DNA of 64,000 bases, from contig NZ_VDDA01000003.1 in NCBI RefSeq assembly GCF_006151805.1, positions 581,386 through 645,385 of the forward strand. The letters run 5' to 3'. The DNA comes from Methylobacterium terricola. GTDB lineage: Bacteria; Pseudomonadota; Alphaproteobacteria; Rhizobiales; Beijerinckiaceae. Made by a program: the position numbers and the translations under genes. Within the stretch, counting starts at the first letter, position 1. Every line of letters starts with the position of its first letter. Below are positions 1 to 8,762 of this stretch, in pieces. The notes below the pieces were generated by a model. That model saw only the letters and a list, made by a program, of their open reading frames with translations, made no database searches and had not been told where the DNA came from.

Positions 1-2
1 TG

Positions 3-272
3 TCGAAAGCCGGCCGCCGCGACGAGGCCCACGACCTGTTCGACGCCCACCTCCCGCTGCTGCGCTACGAACAGCAGCCCGGCCTCGGCTTGAATGCCCG
101 CAAGTACATCCTGATGCGTCGCGGCCTCTTGTCGTCCCACGCCCTCCGGGCGCCCGGCGGCAGCCTGTCGGCGGCGGCCGTCGAGGAAATCGAGTACCTG
201 CTGGCGCGCGTGGCACGGTTCGACAAGCGTGCCGCCTGCCCGCCGCTGGCGGACAAGGCGCGATCCGCTTGA
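3..272 (+). CDS. DapA-family lyase, C-terminal end (cut by window edge)
   Basis: This is the last 89 codons of a protein entering from the left edge; the start is outside the window. The tail closely resembles the tail of the complete dihydrodipicolinate-synthase-family protein at 12665-13594: both carry an RYEQQPG-x-GL segment followed by RK-x-IL-x2-RG and a hydrophilic C-terminus. The family are class I lyases/aldolases forming a Schiff base with pyruvate-like substrates, but no active-site residue lies in this fragment, so only family membership is supported. It is followed 49 bp later by pxpB and pxpC homologues, suggesting one operon. Confidence 0.8.
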   Translation, partial: SKAGRRDEAHDLFDAHLPLLRYEQQPGLGLNARKYILMRRGLLSSHALRAPGGSLSAAAVEEIEYLLARVARFDKRAACPPLADKARSA

Positions 273-321
273 TCGGTCCGTCCGAAGCGCCCCGAAACCT
301 CGACAGGGTGACCATCTTCGT

Positions 322-1056
322 ATGAGCCCACGACCCACGACGAGCCCGCGATTCCTGGATGCCGGCGAGGCGGCCCTCGTCGTCGAGTTCGGGTCGGTGG
401 TCGACCCCGCGGTGAGCGACCGGGTGCTCTGCCTCGACGAGATCCTGGCCGCGTCGCAGATCAACGGCATACGCGAACTGGTTCCGACCTATCGCTCGCT
501 GATGATCCACTACGACCCGCTGAGGATCAGGCGCGAGGCGTTGGTCGCGGCGGTCGAGGACACATTGACGGCCGCGCCGGCGCACCGGCGCGCGTCGACG
601 CATTGGATCGTCCCCTGCTGCTACGAGGAGCCGCACGGGGAGGATCTGGCGGAGCTGGCAGCGATCGCCGGGTTGCCGCCGGCCGATGTGGCGGCGCTGC
701 ATTCGGGGGCGACCTACCGCGTCTACATGTACGGGTTCGCACCGGGCTTCACCTATCTCGGCGGCCTGCCGGAGGCGATCGCCGTCTCGCGCCGCAGCAC
801 GCCCCGCCCGCCGCACGAGCCGAAGGCCGTGACCGTGGGGGGAGGGCTCAGCGCCATCGGCACCTTCTCCATGCCGACGGGCTGGTATGTCGTCGGGCGG
901 ACGCCCGAGAAGTTCTACGCTCCCGAGCGGTCGCGAGCGTTCCTGCTCGAACCCGGCGACACCCTCCGTTTCGAGCCGATCGACAGCACGACGTTCGAGG
1001 GCCTGCACGCCCGGGCCGAAGCGGGCGAGGTGGTGGCGAGGACGGAGGAGCCGTGA
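322..1056 (+). CDS. pxpB: PxpB-like 5-oxoprolinase / KipI-family subunit
   Basis: The product is 244 residues, the usual length for PxpB/KipI (allophanate-hydrolase subunit 1 domain). Family features seen are the N-terminal GEAALVVEFG strand and the central YMYGFAPGFTYLGGL block, which is the hallmark of the family. In E. coli and B. subtilis PxpB works with PxpC and PxpA to open 5-oxoproline with ATP; KipI is also known as a kinase inhibitor. The ATG at 322 was chosen because homology begins just after it, while the upstream in-frame codons are unrelated in character. It overlaps pxpC by 4 bp (GTGA). No PxpA (LamB/YcsF) is visible in this window, so the substrate is uncertain. Confidence 0.88.
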   Translation: MSPRPTTSPRFLDAGEAALVVEFGSVVDPAVSDRVLCLDEILAASQINGIRELVPTYRSLMIHYDPLRIRREALVAAVEDTLTAAPAHRRASTHWIVPCCYEEPHGEDLAELAAIAGLPPADVAALHSGATYRVYMYGFAPGFTYLGGLPEAIAVSRRSTPRPPHEPKAVTVGGGLSAIGTFSMPTGWYVVGRTPEKFYAPERSRAFLLEPGDTLRFEPIDSTTFEGLHARAEAGEVVARTEEP

Positions 1057-2078
1057 CGCCCAAGCTCAAGATCCTCGCGGCCGGTCCCGGTTGCACCGTG
1101 CAGGACGAGGGCCGGCATGGGCTGCTGCGGTACGGCGTGACGGGCGCGGGCCCCATGGACCCGTTCGCGCACGCCGTCGCGAACCGCGCCCTCGGCAATC
1201 CGAGGGGGGCGGCCGCGATCGAGGTGTCGCTCGGCGGCCTCGAACTCACCGCGGAGAACGATCCGATCACGGTCGCGCTGGCCGGAGGGGCGTTCGCGAT
1301 CTCCCTCGACGGCCAGGATCTCCCGCCGGCCGTCGTCGTGACCGTCCAGCCGGAATCGACGCTCAAGATCCGCGGAGGGCCGGGGGGAGCCTGGTGCTAC
1401 CTGGCCGTTCCCGGCGGCCTCGATGTCCCGCTGATGCTCGGTTCGGCCTCGACCCATACCCGGACCGGCATCGGTGGCATCGACGGACGTGCCCTGCGGG
1501 CCGGAGACCGGATCGCGGCGCCTGCCTCCGGCCGGCCCGTGGTGGCGGCAGGGCGGATCGACGTCCCGGCCCTCGACCGGCCCGCTGACACCATCCGGGT
1601 GATCATGGGGCCCCAGGCGGACTCCTTCTCGGCCGACCAGATCGAACGCTTCCTGGCAGGACCTTGGACCGTGTCGACCCGTGGCGACCGCATGGCCTGC
1701 TTCCTCCAGGGGCCGACGCTGACGCATGCCCGCGGCTACAACATCGTGTCCGACGGCATCGCCATGGGGGCGATCCAGGTGCCCGGCGAGGGGCAGCCGA
1801 TCGTGCTGATGGCCGACCGTCAGTCGACCGGCGGCTATCCGAAGATCGCGACGATCATCGGCGCCGATCTGGGTCGATTGGCGCAGGCGCGTCCCGGAAC
1901 GTCATTCCGGTTCCGCCGCGTCGAACACGCCGAGGCCGTCGACGCCCGGCAGGCGGAGCACGATCTCCTCGCCGGTCCGATCGCCGTCGAGCCCGTCATC
2001 CGGACGACCTTCCCGTCCGAGTTCCTGCTGGGCCTCAACCTGATCGACGGCTGCGTCGACGGCCTGGCAGACGCCTGA
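1053..2078 (+). CDS. pxpC: PxpC-like biotin-dependent carboxyltransferase-family subunit
   Basis: The product is 341 residues and starts at a GTG overlapping the pxpB stop, which implies translational coupling. It matches PxpC/KipA (allophanate-hydrolase subunit 2 domain): an N-terminal GPGCTVQDEGRHG-x-LRYG block, then GPMDPFAHAVANRALGN, a middle GGLDVPLMLGSASTHTR block and a C-terminal ADRQSTGGYPKIATII block. With PxpB it would form the ATP-dependent lactam-opening module for 5-oxoproline or a related cyclic amide. The next gene, an SDR, starts 19 bp downstream. Family assignment is firm; substrate is inferred only. Confidence 0.88.
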   Translation: MTPKLKILAAGPGCTVQDEGRHGLLRYGVTGAGPMDPFAHAVANRALGNPRGAAAIEVSLGGLELTAENDPITVALAGGAFAISLDGQDLPPAVVVTVQPESTLKIRGGPGGAWCYLAVPGGLDVPLMLGSASTHTRTGIGGIDGRALRAGDRIAAPASGRPVVAAGRIDVPALDRPADTIRVIMGPQADSFSADQIERFLAGPWTVSTRGDRMACFLQGPTLTHARGYNIVSDGIAMGAIQVPGEGQPIVLMADRQSTGGYPKIATIIGADLGRLAQARPGTSFRFRRVEHAEAVDARQAEHDLLAGPIAVEPVIRTTFPSEFLLGLNLIDGCVDGLADA

Positions 2079-2097
2079 TCAACACGAAGGAGATGAC

Positions 2098-2883
2098 ATG
2101 GATCTCGGGATTTCCGGCAGGACCGCGCTGGTGCTCGGCGGCGGCGGCGGGCTCGGCAGCGCCATCGCGCTCGGCTTGGCCCGCGAAGGCGTCAAGGTCG
2201 CGGTCGCGGACATCGATCAAGCGGCGCTCGACCGCGCGTGCGATGCGGTGAAGGCCGCCGGCAGCGAGACCCTGGCGATTCAGTGGGACCTGGCGGATCT
2301 CTCCGTCATCGAGGCCAACGTCGCCCGCATCGAGGCGAGCCTCGGCCCCGTCGACATCCTGGTCAACAACACCGGCGGTCCGCCGCCCACCCCCGCCTCC
2401 GGCCAGTCGTCCGACCTCTGGGCGAAGCATTTCCAGGCCATGGTCCTGTCGGTGATCGCGCTCACCGATCGCGTCCTGCCCGGCATGCGCGAGCGCAAGT
2501 GGGGCCGCATCATCACGAGCACCTCGTCCGGCGTCGTGTCCCCGATCCCGAATCTCGGCATCTCGAACGCCCTGCGACTGTCGCTCGTGGGCTGGTCGAA
2601 GACGCTGGCGCGCGAGGTCGGCAGCCACGGCATCACCTCGAACATCATCCTTCCCGGCCGCATCGCCACCGACCGGATCCGGTTCCTGGACGAGCAGAAG
2701 GCCAAGCGCGAGGGCCGCAGCGTCGACGCCGTCACCCAGGAAAGCACGGGCTCCATCCCGCTCGGCCGCTACGGTCGCCCGGACGAATATGCCGATGCCG
2801 TCGCGTTCCTCGCGAGCGAGCGGGCCGCCTATCTCACCGGAAGCGTCATTCGCGTCGATGGCGGATTGATCGCCAGCATCTGA
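2098..2883 (+). CDS. SDR-fold protein lacking the usual catalytic tetrad
   Basis: The product is 261 residues with a Rossmann-type start (GGGGGLGSAIALGLA), an NNTGG element, and the PG-x-I-x-TDR and DGG segments of short-chain dehydrogenases, so it would normally be called a FabG-like reductase. In classical SDRs a Tyr-x3-Lys follows the active-site Ser. Here the aligned segment reads PIPNLGISNALRLSLVGWSK, with Ile at the Tyr position and Leu at the Lys position. This pattern belongs to the divergent BKR-like SDR subgroup, whose reactions are poorly defined. A GGAG-like ribosome site precedes the ATG. It is the last gene of the pxp operon; a terminator hairpin lies about 125 bp downstream. 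Confidence 0.85.
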   Translation: MDLGISGRTALVLGGGGGLGSAIALGLAREGVKVAVADIDQAALDRACDAVKAAGSETLAIQWDLADLSVIEANVARIEASLGPVDILVNNTGGPPPTPASGQSSDLWAKHFQAMVLSVIALTDRVLPGMRERKWGRIITSTSSGVVSPIPNLGISNALRLSLVGWSKTLAREVGSHGITSNIILPGRIATDRIRFLDEQKAKREGRSVDAVTQESTGSIPLGRYGRPDEYADAVAFLASERAAYLTGSVIRVDGGLIASI

Positions 2884-3008
2884 TGTGAGGGCCGGTTGCC
2901 GTGAGGGCACGGCCCCTCGGCGAGCGACCGAACGTCCGCCCACGGGACGGCGCAACGCCTCTCCAGCACGTAGCTCTGCGCCCCATCCGCAACCGCAGGA
3001 TGGGCGAC

Positions 3009-3045
3009 GGCCGGCGGCACCTTGCAGGCCGCCGGCCTAGTTTTT
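3009..3045 (+). terminator. Rho-independent terminator after the pxp/SDR operon
   Basis: A 10-bp GC stem (GGCCGGCGGC pairing with GCCGCCGGCC) with a 9-nt loop is followed by TAGTTTTTG. It lies between the end of the SDR gene and the convergent LysR gene. The rest of 2884-3178 shows no gene; it also holds a perfect 14-bp palindrome GCAGGATATCCTGC at 3126-3139 of unknown role. Confidence 0.7.
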
Positions 3046-3178
3046 GTGCACCGAGCCTCGAGCCAAGAGCTGAAGACCCCGCGGGTTCGGATCGAAGGCA
3101 ATCACGCGAAAGCGTCGCGGCAGATGCAGGATATCCTGCGGGGATGCGTGCGTCCGATCGTGCATCGCGTCAGCGGCT

Positions 3179-4066
3179 TCACAACTGCTCCGCGATCGTC
3201 AGTTTGAGTTGATCGATGAAGGCTCGGACCAGCCGTTTCGGAGCACGCGCCTTCTGGTAGATCGCGTAGGCGTCGACGCTCACGCTGGGTCGCAACGGCC
3301 GGACGTCGATCTTGTACCGGCTGCCATGGATGCTCGTGAACGAGTCGACGAAGGCGACTCCAAGCCCGGCTTCAGCGAGCAGGCACGCCGTGTACGAGTA
3401 TTGAACTTCGATAGAGCCCGCCGAGGGAGGCTCGTTGAAGAATTCCCGACGAAGTAGAGAGCCAAATCTGGTGTCCGGCTCATAGCAGATGAGCGGATAT
3501 GGCTTGGTCGTATCCTCGGAAACTTCGTGATTTGCTCCGATAGGGTGCCCGGGCTGGAAGGCGCAGACCATCTGTCCGGTCCCGATGAGCTCGAATTCCA
3601 GGCCGGGTCGGACGTAGGGCTCGAGTGAAACCCCGAGATCGGCGCGTCCACTCTCGACACCGTCGATCACGCCCTCGGTTCGATGGACATCGAACGAGAT
3701 GTTGACGTCCGGGCGCGTGCTCTTGAAGCTTTTGAGCGCAGACGGGACGACGGCGTTCGCGATCGGGGGCGTCGCCAGCAGGCGCAAGGATCCGACGCGG
3801 GTATCGCGGACATTTGCCAGTCTCTTCGAGAAAGACAGCATCATCTTGAAGATCGGCTCGCTGTCCCTGTAGATCTCCATCGCTTCCTGTGTCGGGACCA
3901 GTCGATTGCCGCTGCGCTCGAACAGCGTGAATCCGAGCTGGCTCTCCATGTGCTTGATGGCATTGCTGATCGTTGGCTGGGACAGTCCAAGACTTTGCGC
4001 GACAGATACTGTGGTTTGACAGCGTATCAACTCGCGAAAAATTTGGAGCTGCCGTAGGTTGAGCAT
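3179..4066 (-). CDS. LysR-family transcriptional regulator
   Basis: The product is 295 residues. The N-terminal winged helix-turn-helix is clear (LRQLQIFRELI, then SVAQSLGLSQPTISNAIKHME, then LGFTLFERSGNRLVPT), followed by a periplasmic-binding-protein-like effector domain from about residue 90 to the end. It is divergent from the amino-acid ABC transporter at 4200-7182, with two palindromes in the 133-bp gap, so control of that transporter and of its own gene is the likely job. The effector cannot be named; a hydantoin, oxoproline or amino-acid ligand would suit the context. Base composition is slightly less GC-rich than the neighbours. Confidence 0.92.
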   Translation of the reverse strand: MLNLRQLQIFRELIRCQTTVSVAQSLGLSQPTISNAIKHMESQLGFTLFERSGNRLVPTQEAMEIYRDSEPIFKMMLSFSKRLANVRDTRVGSLRLLATPPIANAVVPSALKSFKSTRPDVNISFDVHRTEGVIDGVESGRADLGVSLEPYVRPGLEFELIGTGQMVCAFQPGHPIGANHEVSEDTTKPYPLICYEPDTRFGSLLRREFFNEPPSAGSIEVQYSYTACLLAEAGLGVAFVDSFTSIHGSRYKIDVRPLRPSVSVDAYAIYQKARAPKRLVRAFIDQLKLTIAEQL

Positions 4067-4096
4067 TTTTTCCGCACATGCCTGAAATTTAGCCGA

Positions 4097-4129
4097 CTAT
4101 AGCCGGGGGCTATAGAAACGCAAGTTTCT
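4097..4129. promoter_or_regulatory. Twin palindromes, probable LysR operator
   Basis: CTATAGCCGGGGGCTATAG (4097-4115) is a perfect inverted repeat around a 3-nt centre and contains ATAG-N7-CTAT, which fits the T-N11-A pattern of LysR sites. It runs directly into AGAAAC-gcaa-GTTTCT (4114-4129). Both sit between the divergent LysR gene and the ABC transporter gene. The operator role is inferred from symmetry and place. Confidence 0.6.
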
Positions 4130-4199
4130 TTATAGTGGGGTGGTTGCGCGAACTCGGATCGCGGCTCAATCCTCGTCAGAGACATCACGGAGAGTTGCG

Positions 4200-5033
4200 A
4201 TGAGAAGCATGCTGGCGGCCGCCGGATTCATGATGCTGGCCGCACACGCTGCGGTGGCCCAGGCCCCTTTGAGAACCGCCGTCGACGGGACCTTCGCGCC
4301 GCATGCGATGCCCAAGCTGTCGGGCGGGATCGAAGGGTTCAACGTCGATCTGGCGGATGCCCTGGGCAAGAAGCTGGGACGGCCGGTCACGGTCGATACG
4401 GCGCAGTTTTCCGGCCTCATCCCGGCCCTTCAGGCCGGCACGTACGACTTCCTCGTCGCGCCCGTCACGGTGAACAAGGATCGTGCCGAGAACCTCCTGT
4501 TCACCGAGGGCTACCTGAACACCGACTTCCAGTTTGTGACGAAGAAGGGCGCTCCTCCCATCGCGAAGCTCGAGGATCTTCGCGGCAAGACCATCTCGGT
4601 GAACAAGGGCTCTGCGTATGACAGCTGGGCCCGCGAGATGGCGGACAAGATCGGCTGGAAGGTCGAGTCGTACGGGACCCAGACCGACGCCGTCCAGGCC
4701 GTGCTCGCGAACCGGGCCTTCGCCAACGTCGCCGGCAACACCGTCGTGCAATGGGCGGCGAAGAACAACCCTCAGATCCAGCTGTCGCTGCTGCATCCGA
4801 CCGGCCTCGTCTGGGCGATCGCCCTGCGGAAGGACTCGGTCGAGCTGCGCAAGGATCTCGACCAGGCGATCGAGTGCCTGAAGTCGGACGGCACCATCGC
4901 GGCGCTTCACGAGAAGTGGTTCGGCGTCAAGCCGTCGGCCGGCGCCGTGGCCGTCACGGTCGACCCCGGTTACGGCGTTCCCGGCATGCCGAACTACGAT
5001 CCGGCTCCCCACGCCGCCGCGTGCCGAGGCTGA
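4200..5033 (+). CDS. Amino-acid ABC transporter, periplasmic binding protein
   Basis: The product is 277 residues with a Sec signal peptide in the first 21 (MRSMLAAAGFMMLAAHAAVAQ). The mature part has the layout of polar amino-acid binding proteins (SBP_bac_3): GFNVDLADALGKKLGR near the start, then FSGLIPALQAGTYDFLVAPV, then a hinge and a C-terminal lobe ending with the EKWFG motif. The ATG at 4200 is chosen because it gives a clean signal peptide and has GGAGAG a few bases upstream. It is the first gene of a four-gene importer. The ligand is not determinable from sequence; the neighbouring hydantoin and oxoproline genes suggest an amino-acid derivative. Confidence 0.9.
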   Translation: MRSMLAAAGFMMLAAHAAVAQAPLRTAVDGTFAPHAMPKLSGGIEGFNVDLADALGKKLGRPVTVDTAQFSGLIPALQAGTYDFLVAPVTVNKDRAENLLFTEGYLNTDFQFVTKKGAPPIAKLEDLRGKTISVNKGSAYDSWAREMADKIGWKVESYGTQTDAVQAVLANRAFANVAGNTVVQWAAKNNPQIQLSLLHPTGLVWAIALRKDSVELRKDLDQAIECLKSDGTIAALHEKWFGVKPSAGAVAVTVDPGYGVPGMPNYDPAPHAAACRG

Positions 5034-5034
5034 G

Positions 5035-5832
5035 ATGCAGAGCGCCGCGTCGTTCCTCCCGAGCCGCGCTCCGGGTGCCGCAGCCGAGATTCAGAGCGTC
5101 GAGCCCCTCCTGCGAATTCGCGACGTGTCCAAGAAATTTGGCAGTCTCGAAGTCCTGAAGAGCATCAATGTCGACGTTTCTCCCGGAGAACTCGTCTTCC
5201 TGATCGGGCCGTCCGGATCAGGCAAGAGCACGCTGCTGCGTTGCTGCAACCGCTTGGAAGAGGCGACGAGCGGCTCGATCCGGTTCGACGGATCGGAAGT
5301 GCTGGACCCCAAGCTCGACGTCAACGCCCTGAGACGGCGCATCGGGATGGTGTTCCAGTCCTTCAATCTCTACCCGCACATGACGGCGCTGTCGAACGTG
5401 ACGCTCGCCTTGCGCAAGGTGCTGGGAAAGTCGGGACCGGAATCGAAGACGATCGCGATGGCGGCGCTCGAGCGTGTGGGTCTGGCGCACAAGGCGTCCG
5501 CCTATCCCGCCGAGCTCTCCGGAGGGCAGCAGCAGCGCGTCGCGATCGCGCGCGGGTTGGCGCTGGAGCCGAAGATGATGCTCTTCGACGAGCCGACCTC
5601 CGCGCTCGATCCGGAGCTGGTGGGCAGCGTGCTGGCGACGATGCGCAGCATGCGGGAAGCCGGGATGACCATGCTGGTCGTGAGCCACGAGATGCGGTTT
5701 GCCCGCGAAGCGGCCGACCGGGTGGTCTTCATGGAGGGAGGGGTCGTCGTCGAGCAGGGGCCTCCGGCGCAGATCTTTGGACCGGACGCCCAGCCTCGGA
5801 CGCGCGCGTTCGTCTCGAACGAAGATCGCTGA
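5035..5832 (+). CDS. Amino-acid ABC transporter ATP-binding protein
   Basis: The product is 265 residues. Walker A is GPSGSGKST, the Q-loop is MVFQSFNLYPHM, the signature is LSGGQQQR, Walker B is MMLFDEPTSALDPE and the switch His is in VVSHEM. These are typical of GlnQ/HisP-type ATPases that energise polar amino-acid import at the inner membrane. It carries an extra N-terminal stretch of about 25 residues before the first strand. It begins one base after the binding-protein stop codon and is followed 10 bp later by the first permease gene. Confidence 0.93.
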   Translation: MQSAASFLPSRAPGAAAEIQSVEPLLRIRDVSKKFGSLEVLKSINVDVSPGELVFLIGPSGSGKSTLLRCCNRLEEATSGSIRFDGSEVLDPKLDVNALRRRIGMVFQSFNLYPHMTALSNVTLALRKVLGKSGPESKTIAMAALERVGLAHKASAYPAELSGGQQQRVAIARGLALEPKMMLFDEPTSALDPELVGSVLATMRSMREAGMTMLVVSHEMRFAREAADRVVFMEGGVVVEQGPPAQIFGPDAQPRTRAFVSNEDR

Positions 5833-5842
5833 AGGACCGCCG

Positions 5843-6517
5843 ATGAATCATTTCATCGATACCTTCTTCAACGCCCAGCAGATCCTCGCGACGTGGCCTG
5901 CCATCCTCAAGGGCGTGGTGGTCACGCTGGAGATCGCGGCGCTCGTCGTCGTCACGGGGATCACGGCGGGGATCGGTCTCGCCGTCCTTCGATGGCTCTT
6001 CGGCCGGTGGATCAAATGGCCGCTGCTGGTCTTCGTCGACGTCGCCCGCGCGGTCCCGCCGCTCGTCCTCGTGCTGCTCGCCTATTTCGGGCTGCCGAGC
6101 CTCGGCGTCGATATCTCGGGGTTCGCCGTCATATGGCTCGTGCTGTCGGCCGTGCTGACCGCCTTCGTCGAGGAGATCGTCTGGGCCGGGCTCATCTCCG
6201 TCAAGAAGGGGCAACGCGAGGCTGCGCGATCGACCGGCCTCACCGAGGTTCAGGCTCTGCTGTACGTCGTGCTTCCTCAGGCGCTGCGGCTCGCCGTTCC
6301 GCCGCTGACGAACAGGACCATCGCGATCACCAAGAACACGGCCCTGGGGACGGTCATCGGCGTTCCCGAGATCATCAACCAGGCCACCACGGCCGTGTCG
6401 TTCTCGGGCAATGCGACCCCGCTCATGATGGGAGCGTTCGCCTATCTCGTCCTCTTCATCCCGATCATCGGCTTCGGCCGGTGGGTCGAGGGGCGGTTTG
6501 CCTGGAGGCGTCACTGA
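5843..6517 (+). CDS. Amino-acid ABC transporter permease (first)
   Basis: The product is 224 residues with about five hydrophobic segments and the EAA-type loop (EAARSTGLTEVQALLYVVLPQALR) that contacts the ATPase. It is the HisM/GlnP type of inner-membrane permease. The ATG at 5843 follows the ATPase stop by 10 bp; longer in-frame starts would lie inside the ATPase gene. Its stop codon overlaps the start of the second permease gene (TGATG), so the two permeases are probably translated together and form a heterodimer. Confidence 0.9.
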   Translation: MNHFIDTFFNAQQILATWPAILKGVVVTLEIAALVVVTGITAGIGLAVLRWLFGRWIKWPLLVFVDVARAVPPLVLVLLAYFGLPSLGVDISGFAVIWLVLSAVLTAFVEEIVWAGLISVKKGQREAARSTGLTEVQALLYVVLPQALRLAVPPLTNRTIAITKNTALGTVIGVPEIINQATTAVSFSGNATPLMMGAFAYLVLFIPIIGFGRWVEGRFAWRRH

Positions 6518-7182
6518 TGGACATCCTCTTCCAGCAATTCTTCAACCTCGACATCATGTCGAAGGCCCTGCCCCTGATCCTGGAGGGCCTCAAGACCACG
6601 CTGTTGATTTGCCTGGTGGTCATCCCCCTCGGCATTCTCGGCGGGATCCTGGTGGCGGTCGGCAGCATGGCCAAGAGTGCCGTCGCGCGCCGTGCGCTGG
6701 CGCTCGCGGTCGACCTCATGCGCGCTCTTCCGCCTCTCGTCCTCCTGATCCTGATCTATTCCGGCTTGCCGTTCCTCGGGCTCCGGTTGTCGCCGCTCGC
6801 CGCCGTCTCGATCGCGTTCTTCCTCAACAACGCGGCGTATTACGGTGAGGTCATCCGGGCCGGGATCGAGAGCGTCCCCAACGGGCAGTGGGAGGCCGCG
6901 AGATCGACCGGACTCCGCGCCGATCAGACCTTCGTCTGGGTCGTCCTTCCGCAGGCGTTGCGAAATGTCCTGCCGGACCTGATCTCCAACACGGTCGAGG
7001 TCGTCAAGCTGACATCTCTCGCGAGCGTCGTCTCGTTGCAGGAAATGCTGTACTCGGCCGATATGGCGAGGTCCCTGACGTTCAACAATTCGCCCGTCGT
7101 CCTCGCGGCCATCATCTACTTCGTCATGCTCTGGCCCGTCGTGCGGATCGTGAGCCGCCTGGAAAATGCGTCGGCGAAATGA
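6517..7182 (+). CDS. Amino-acid ABC transporter permease (second)
   Basis: The product is 221 residues, paralogous to the preceding permease, with the same five-helix layout and EAA loop (WEAARSTGLRADQTFVWVVLPQALR). The ATG overlaps the previous stop codon. It completes the importer SBP-ATPase-permease-permease. A 214-bp gap without genes follows before the M20 hydrolase gene. Confidence 0.9.
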   Translation: MDILFQQFFNLDIMSKALPLILEGLKTTLLICLVVIPLGILGGILVAVGSMAKSAVARRALALAVDLMRALPPLVLLILIYSGLPFLGLRLSPLAAVSIAFFLNNAAYYGEVIRAGIESVPNGQWEAARSTGLRADQTFVWVVLPQALRNVLPDLISNTVEVVKLTSLASVVSLQEMLYSADMARSLTFNNSPVVLAAIIYFVMLWPVVRIVSRLENASAK

Positions 7183-7396
7183 CCGTCACGGTCCCATGCG
7201 GCGCGCCGGGTCGACGAGGCGCAAACGGGAGCAGCCGATGAAGGGAGGCCGGTAGGCGGCGTTCCTCGCCCGCGCCCGGTCAAGCGAGGACCGTCCCCGC
7301 GTCGCCAACCTTCGTCCGCGCGGTGACGACGGGACATGTCGACACCGCGCCGTTCGCAACGACGGGTCGGAGCGCTCCGGCCGCTACCTGGAACTC

Positions 7397-8713
7397 ATGA
7401 TGTCATCCACTCGATCATCGATCCCCCGGGCGGCTCCCGCCGAGTCGGACCTCGTCGCCGCCATCCAGGCGCAGCGAGGGCTTGTCGAGGATTTCTTCAA
7501 CACCCTCGCCCTGGCCACCAAGGGAAACCCCGGCATCACGCGCGACACCTACGGTCCCGGTGAGGCCTTCGCCCATCGCCTGTTGGCCGAGCACGGTGTG
7601 GCACGCGGCCTCCTGGTGGAGCAGGACCTGGCGGCGAACACCTACGTCACGTTGCCGGGTCGCGATCGGACGGCGCCGCGCCTGATCATCGGCTCGCATC
7701 TCGACAGCGTCCCTCACGGCGGGAACTACGACGGGGCCGCCGGGGTGGTGGCGGGCCTCGTCGCCATCGAGGCCTTGTGCCGACTGGGCGTCACGCCGTG
7801 CTGCGACGTCACCGTGATGGGCATCCGGGCGGAGGAGAGCGTCTGGTTCCAGGTCTCCTACATCGGAAGCCGCTCGGCGCTCGGCACCCTTCCGGCCGCG
7901 GCACTCGAGGCGCGGCGGATCGACGGCGACCGGACGCTCGCCGGTCACATCGCGGATGCGGGCGGCGATCCCGACGCGATCCGACGCGGTGCCCGCCATC
8001 TCGATCCGGCCACCATCCGGGCATTCCTCGAGGTTCACATCGAGCAGGCCGCCACCCTCGTCGAATCCGGTGTTCCCGTCGCCGTCTGCACCGGTGTGCC
8101 GGGCAACTTCCGCTACCCCGACGCGCGCGTCGCGGGCCGGCACGATCACGTCGGCACGCCGCGCCGCTTCAGGCGCGATGCCTCGATGGCCGCGGTCGAG
8201 CTCGCCGCTTGGCTCGACGCGATGTGGGAGCGCGAGGAGGCCGCCGGCATCCCCATGGCCGTCACCTTCGGTCGTTTTCACACCGATCCGACGATGCACG
8301 GGCTCACCACCGTGCCCGGCAGCTTCTGCTTCAGCCTCGATGTGCGCGCATACGATCCCGACGTGCTTGCGCGGCTCGAGACGGCCATGCTGGCCCGGAT
8401 CGGCGAGATCGAGGCGCGCCGGAACGTGCGCTTCGCGTTGGGTACGCGGGCGAGCGCGGCCGTCGGGCCGGTCGATCCCGCCATCTCGTCCGCCTTCACG
8501 GCTGGTGCCGGGCGCCTCGGGATCCGCACGATCCCGCTCGGCAGCCCGGCGTCGCACGACGCCGCGGCCTTCGCGGCGGCCGGCGTGCCGATCGCGATGC
8601 TGTTCGTCCGCAACGAGCACGGCAGCCACAATCCGGACGAGGCGATGGAGACCGACGACTTCCTGGCGGCCTGCACGATCCTCGCGGACTGGATCTGCCG
8701 CGAGGTCGGCTGA
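7397..8713 (+). CDS. M20-family amidohydrolase (N-carbamoyl-amino-acid hydrolase / HyuC type)
   Basis: The product is 438 residues, similar in layout to bacterial N-carbamoyl-L-amino acid hydrolases, allantoate amidohydrolases and ureidopropionases. Di-metal residues lie in GSHLDSVPHGGNYDGAAGV (His, Asp), IRAEES (Glu) and EVHIEQ (His), with the closing SHNPDEAME (His). The family-typical EEGxRF is altered to EESVWF, a small departure. It would cleave an N-carbamoyl or ureido amide after ring opening by the hydantoinase at 9433. Racemase and hydantoinase genes follow directly, forming a hydantoin-utilisation trio. A start at either of two adjacent ATGs is possible. Confidence 0.88.
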   Translation: MMSSTRSSIPRAAPAESDLVAAIQAQRGLVEDFFNTLALATKGNPGITRDTYGPGEAFAHRLLAEHGVARGLLVEQDLAANTYVTLPGRDRTAPRLIIGSHLDSVPHGGNYDGAAGVVAGLVAIEALCRLGVTPCCDVTVMGIRAEESVWFQVSYIGSRSALGTLPAAALEARRIDGDRTLAGHIADAGGDPDAIRRGARHLDPATIRAFLEVHIEQAATLVESGVPVAVCTGVPGNFRYPDARVAGRHDHVGTPRRFRRDASMAAVELAAWLDAMWEREEAAGIPMAVTFGRFHTDPTMHGLTTVPGSFCFSLDVRAYDPDVLARLETAMLARIGEIEARRNVRFALGTRASAAVGPVDPAISSAFTAGAGRLGIRTIPLGSPASHDAAAFAAAGVPIAMLFVRNEHGSHNPDEAMETDDFLAACTILADWICREVG

Positions 8714-8762
8714 CCGCGCGCCGCGTCCATCCGCGAACCCGCTCCAATCGAAGAGAGTTACG

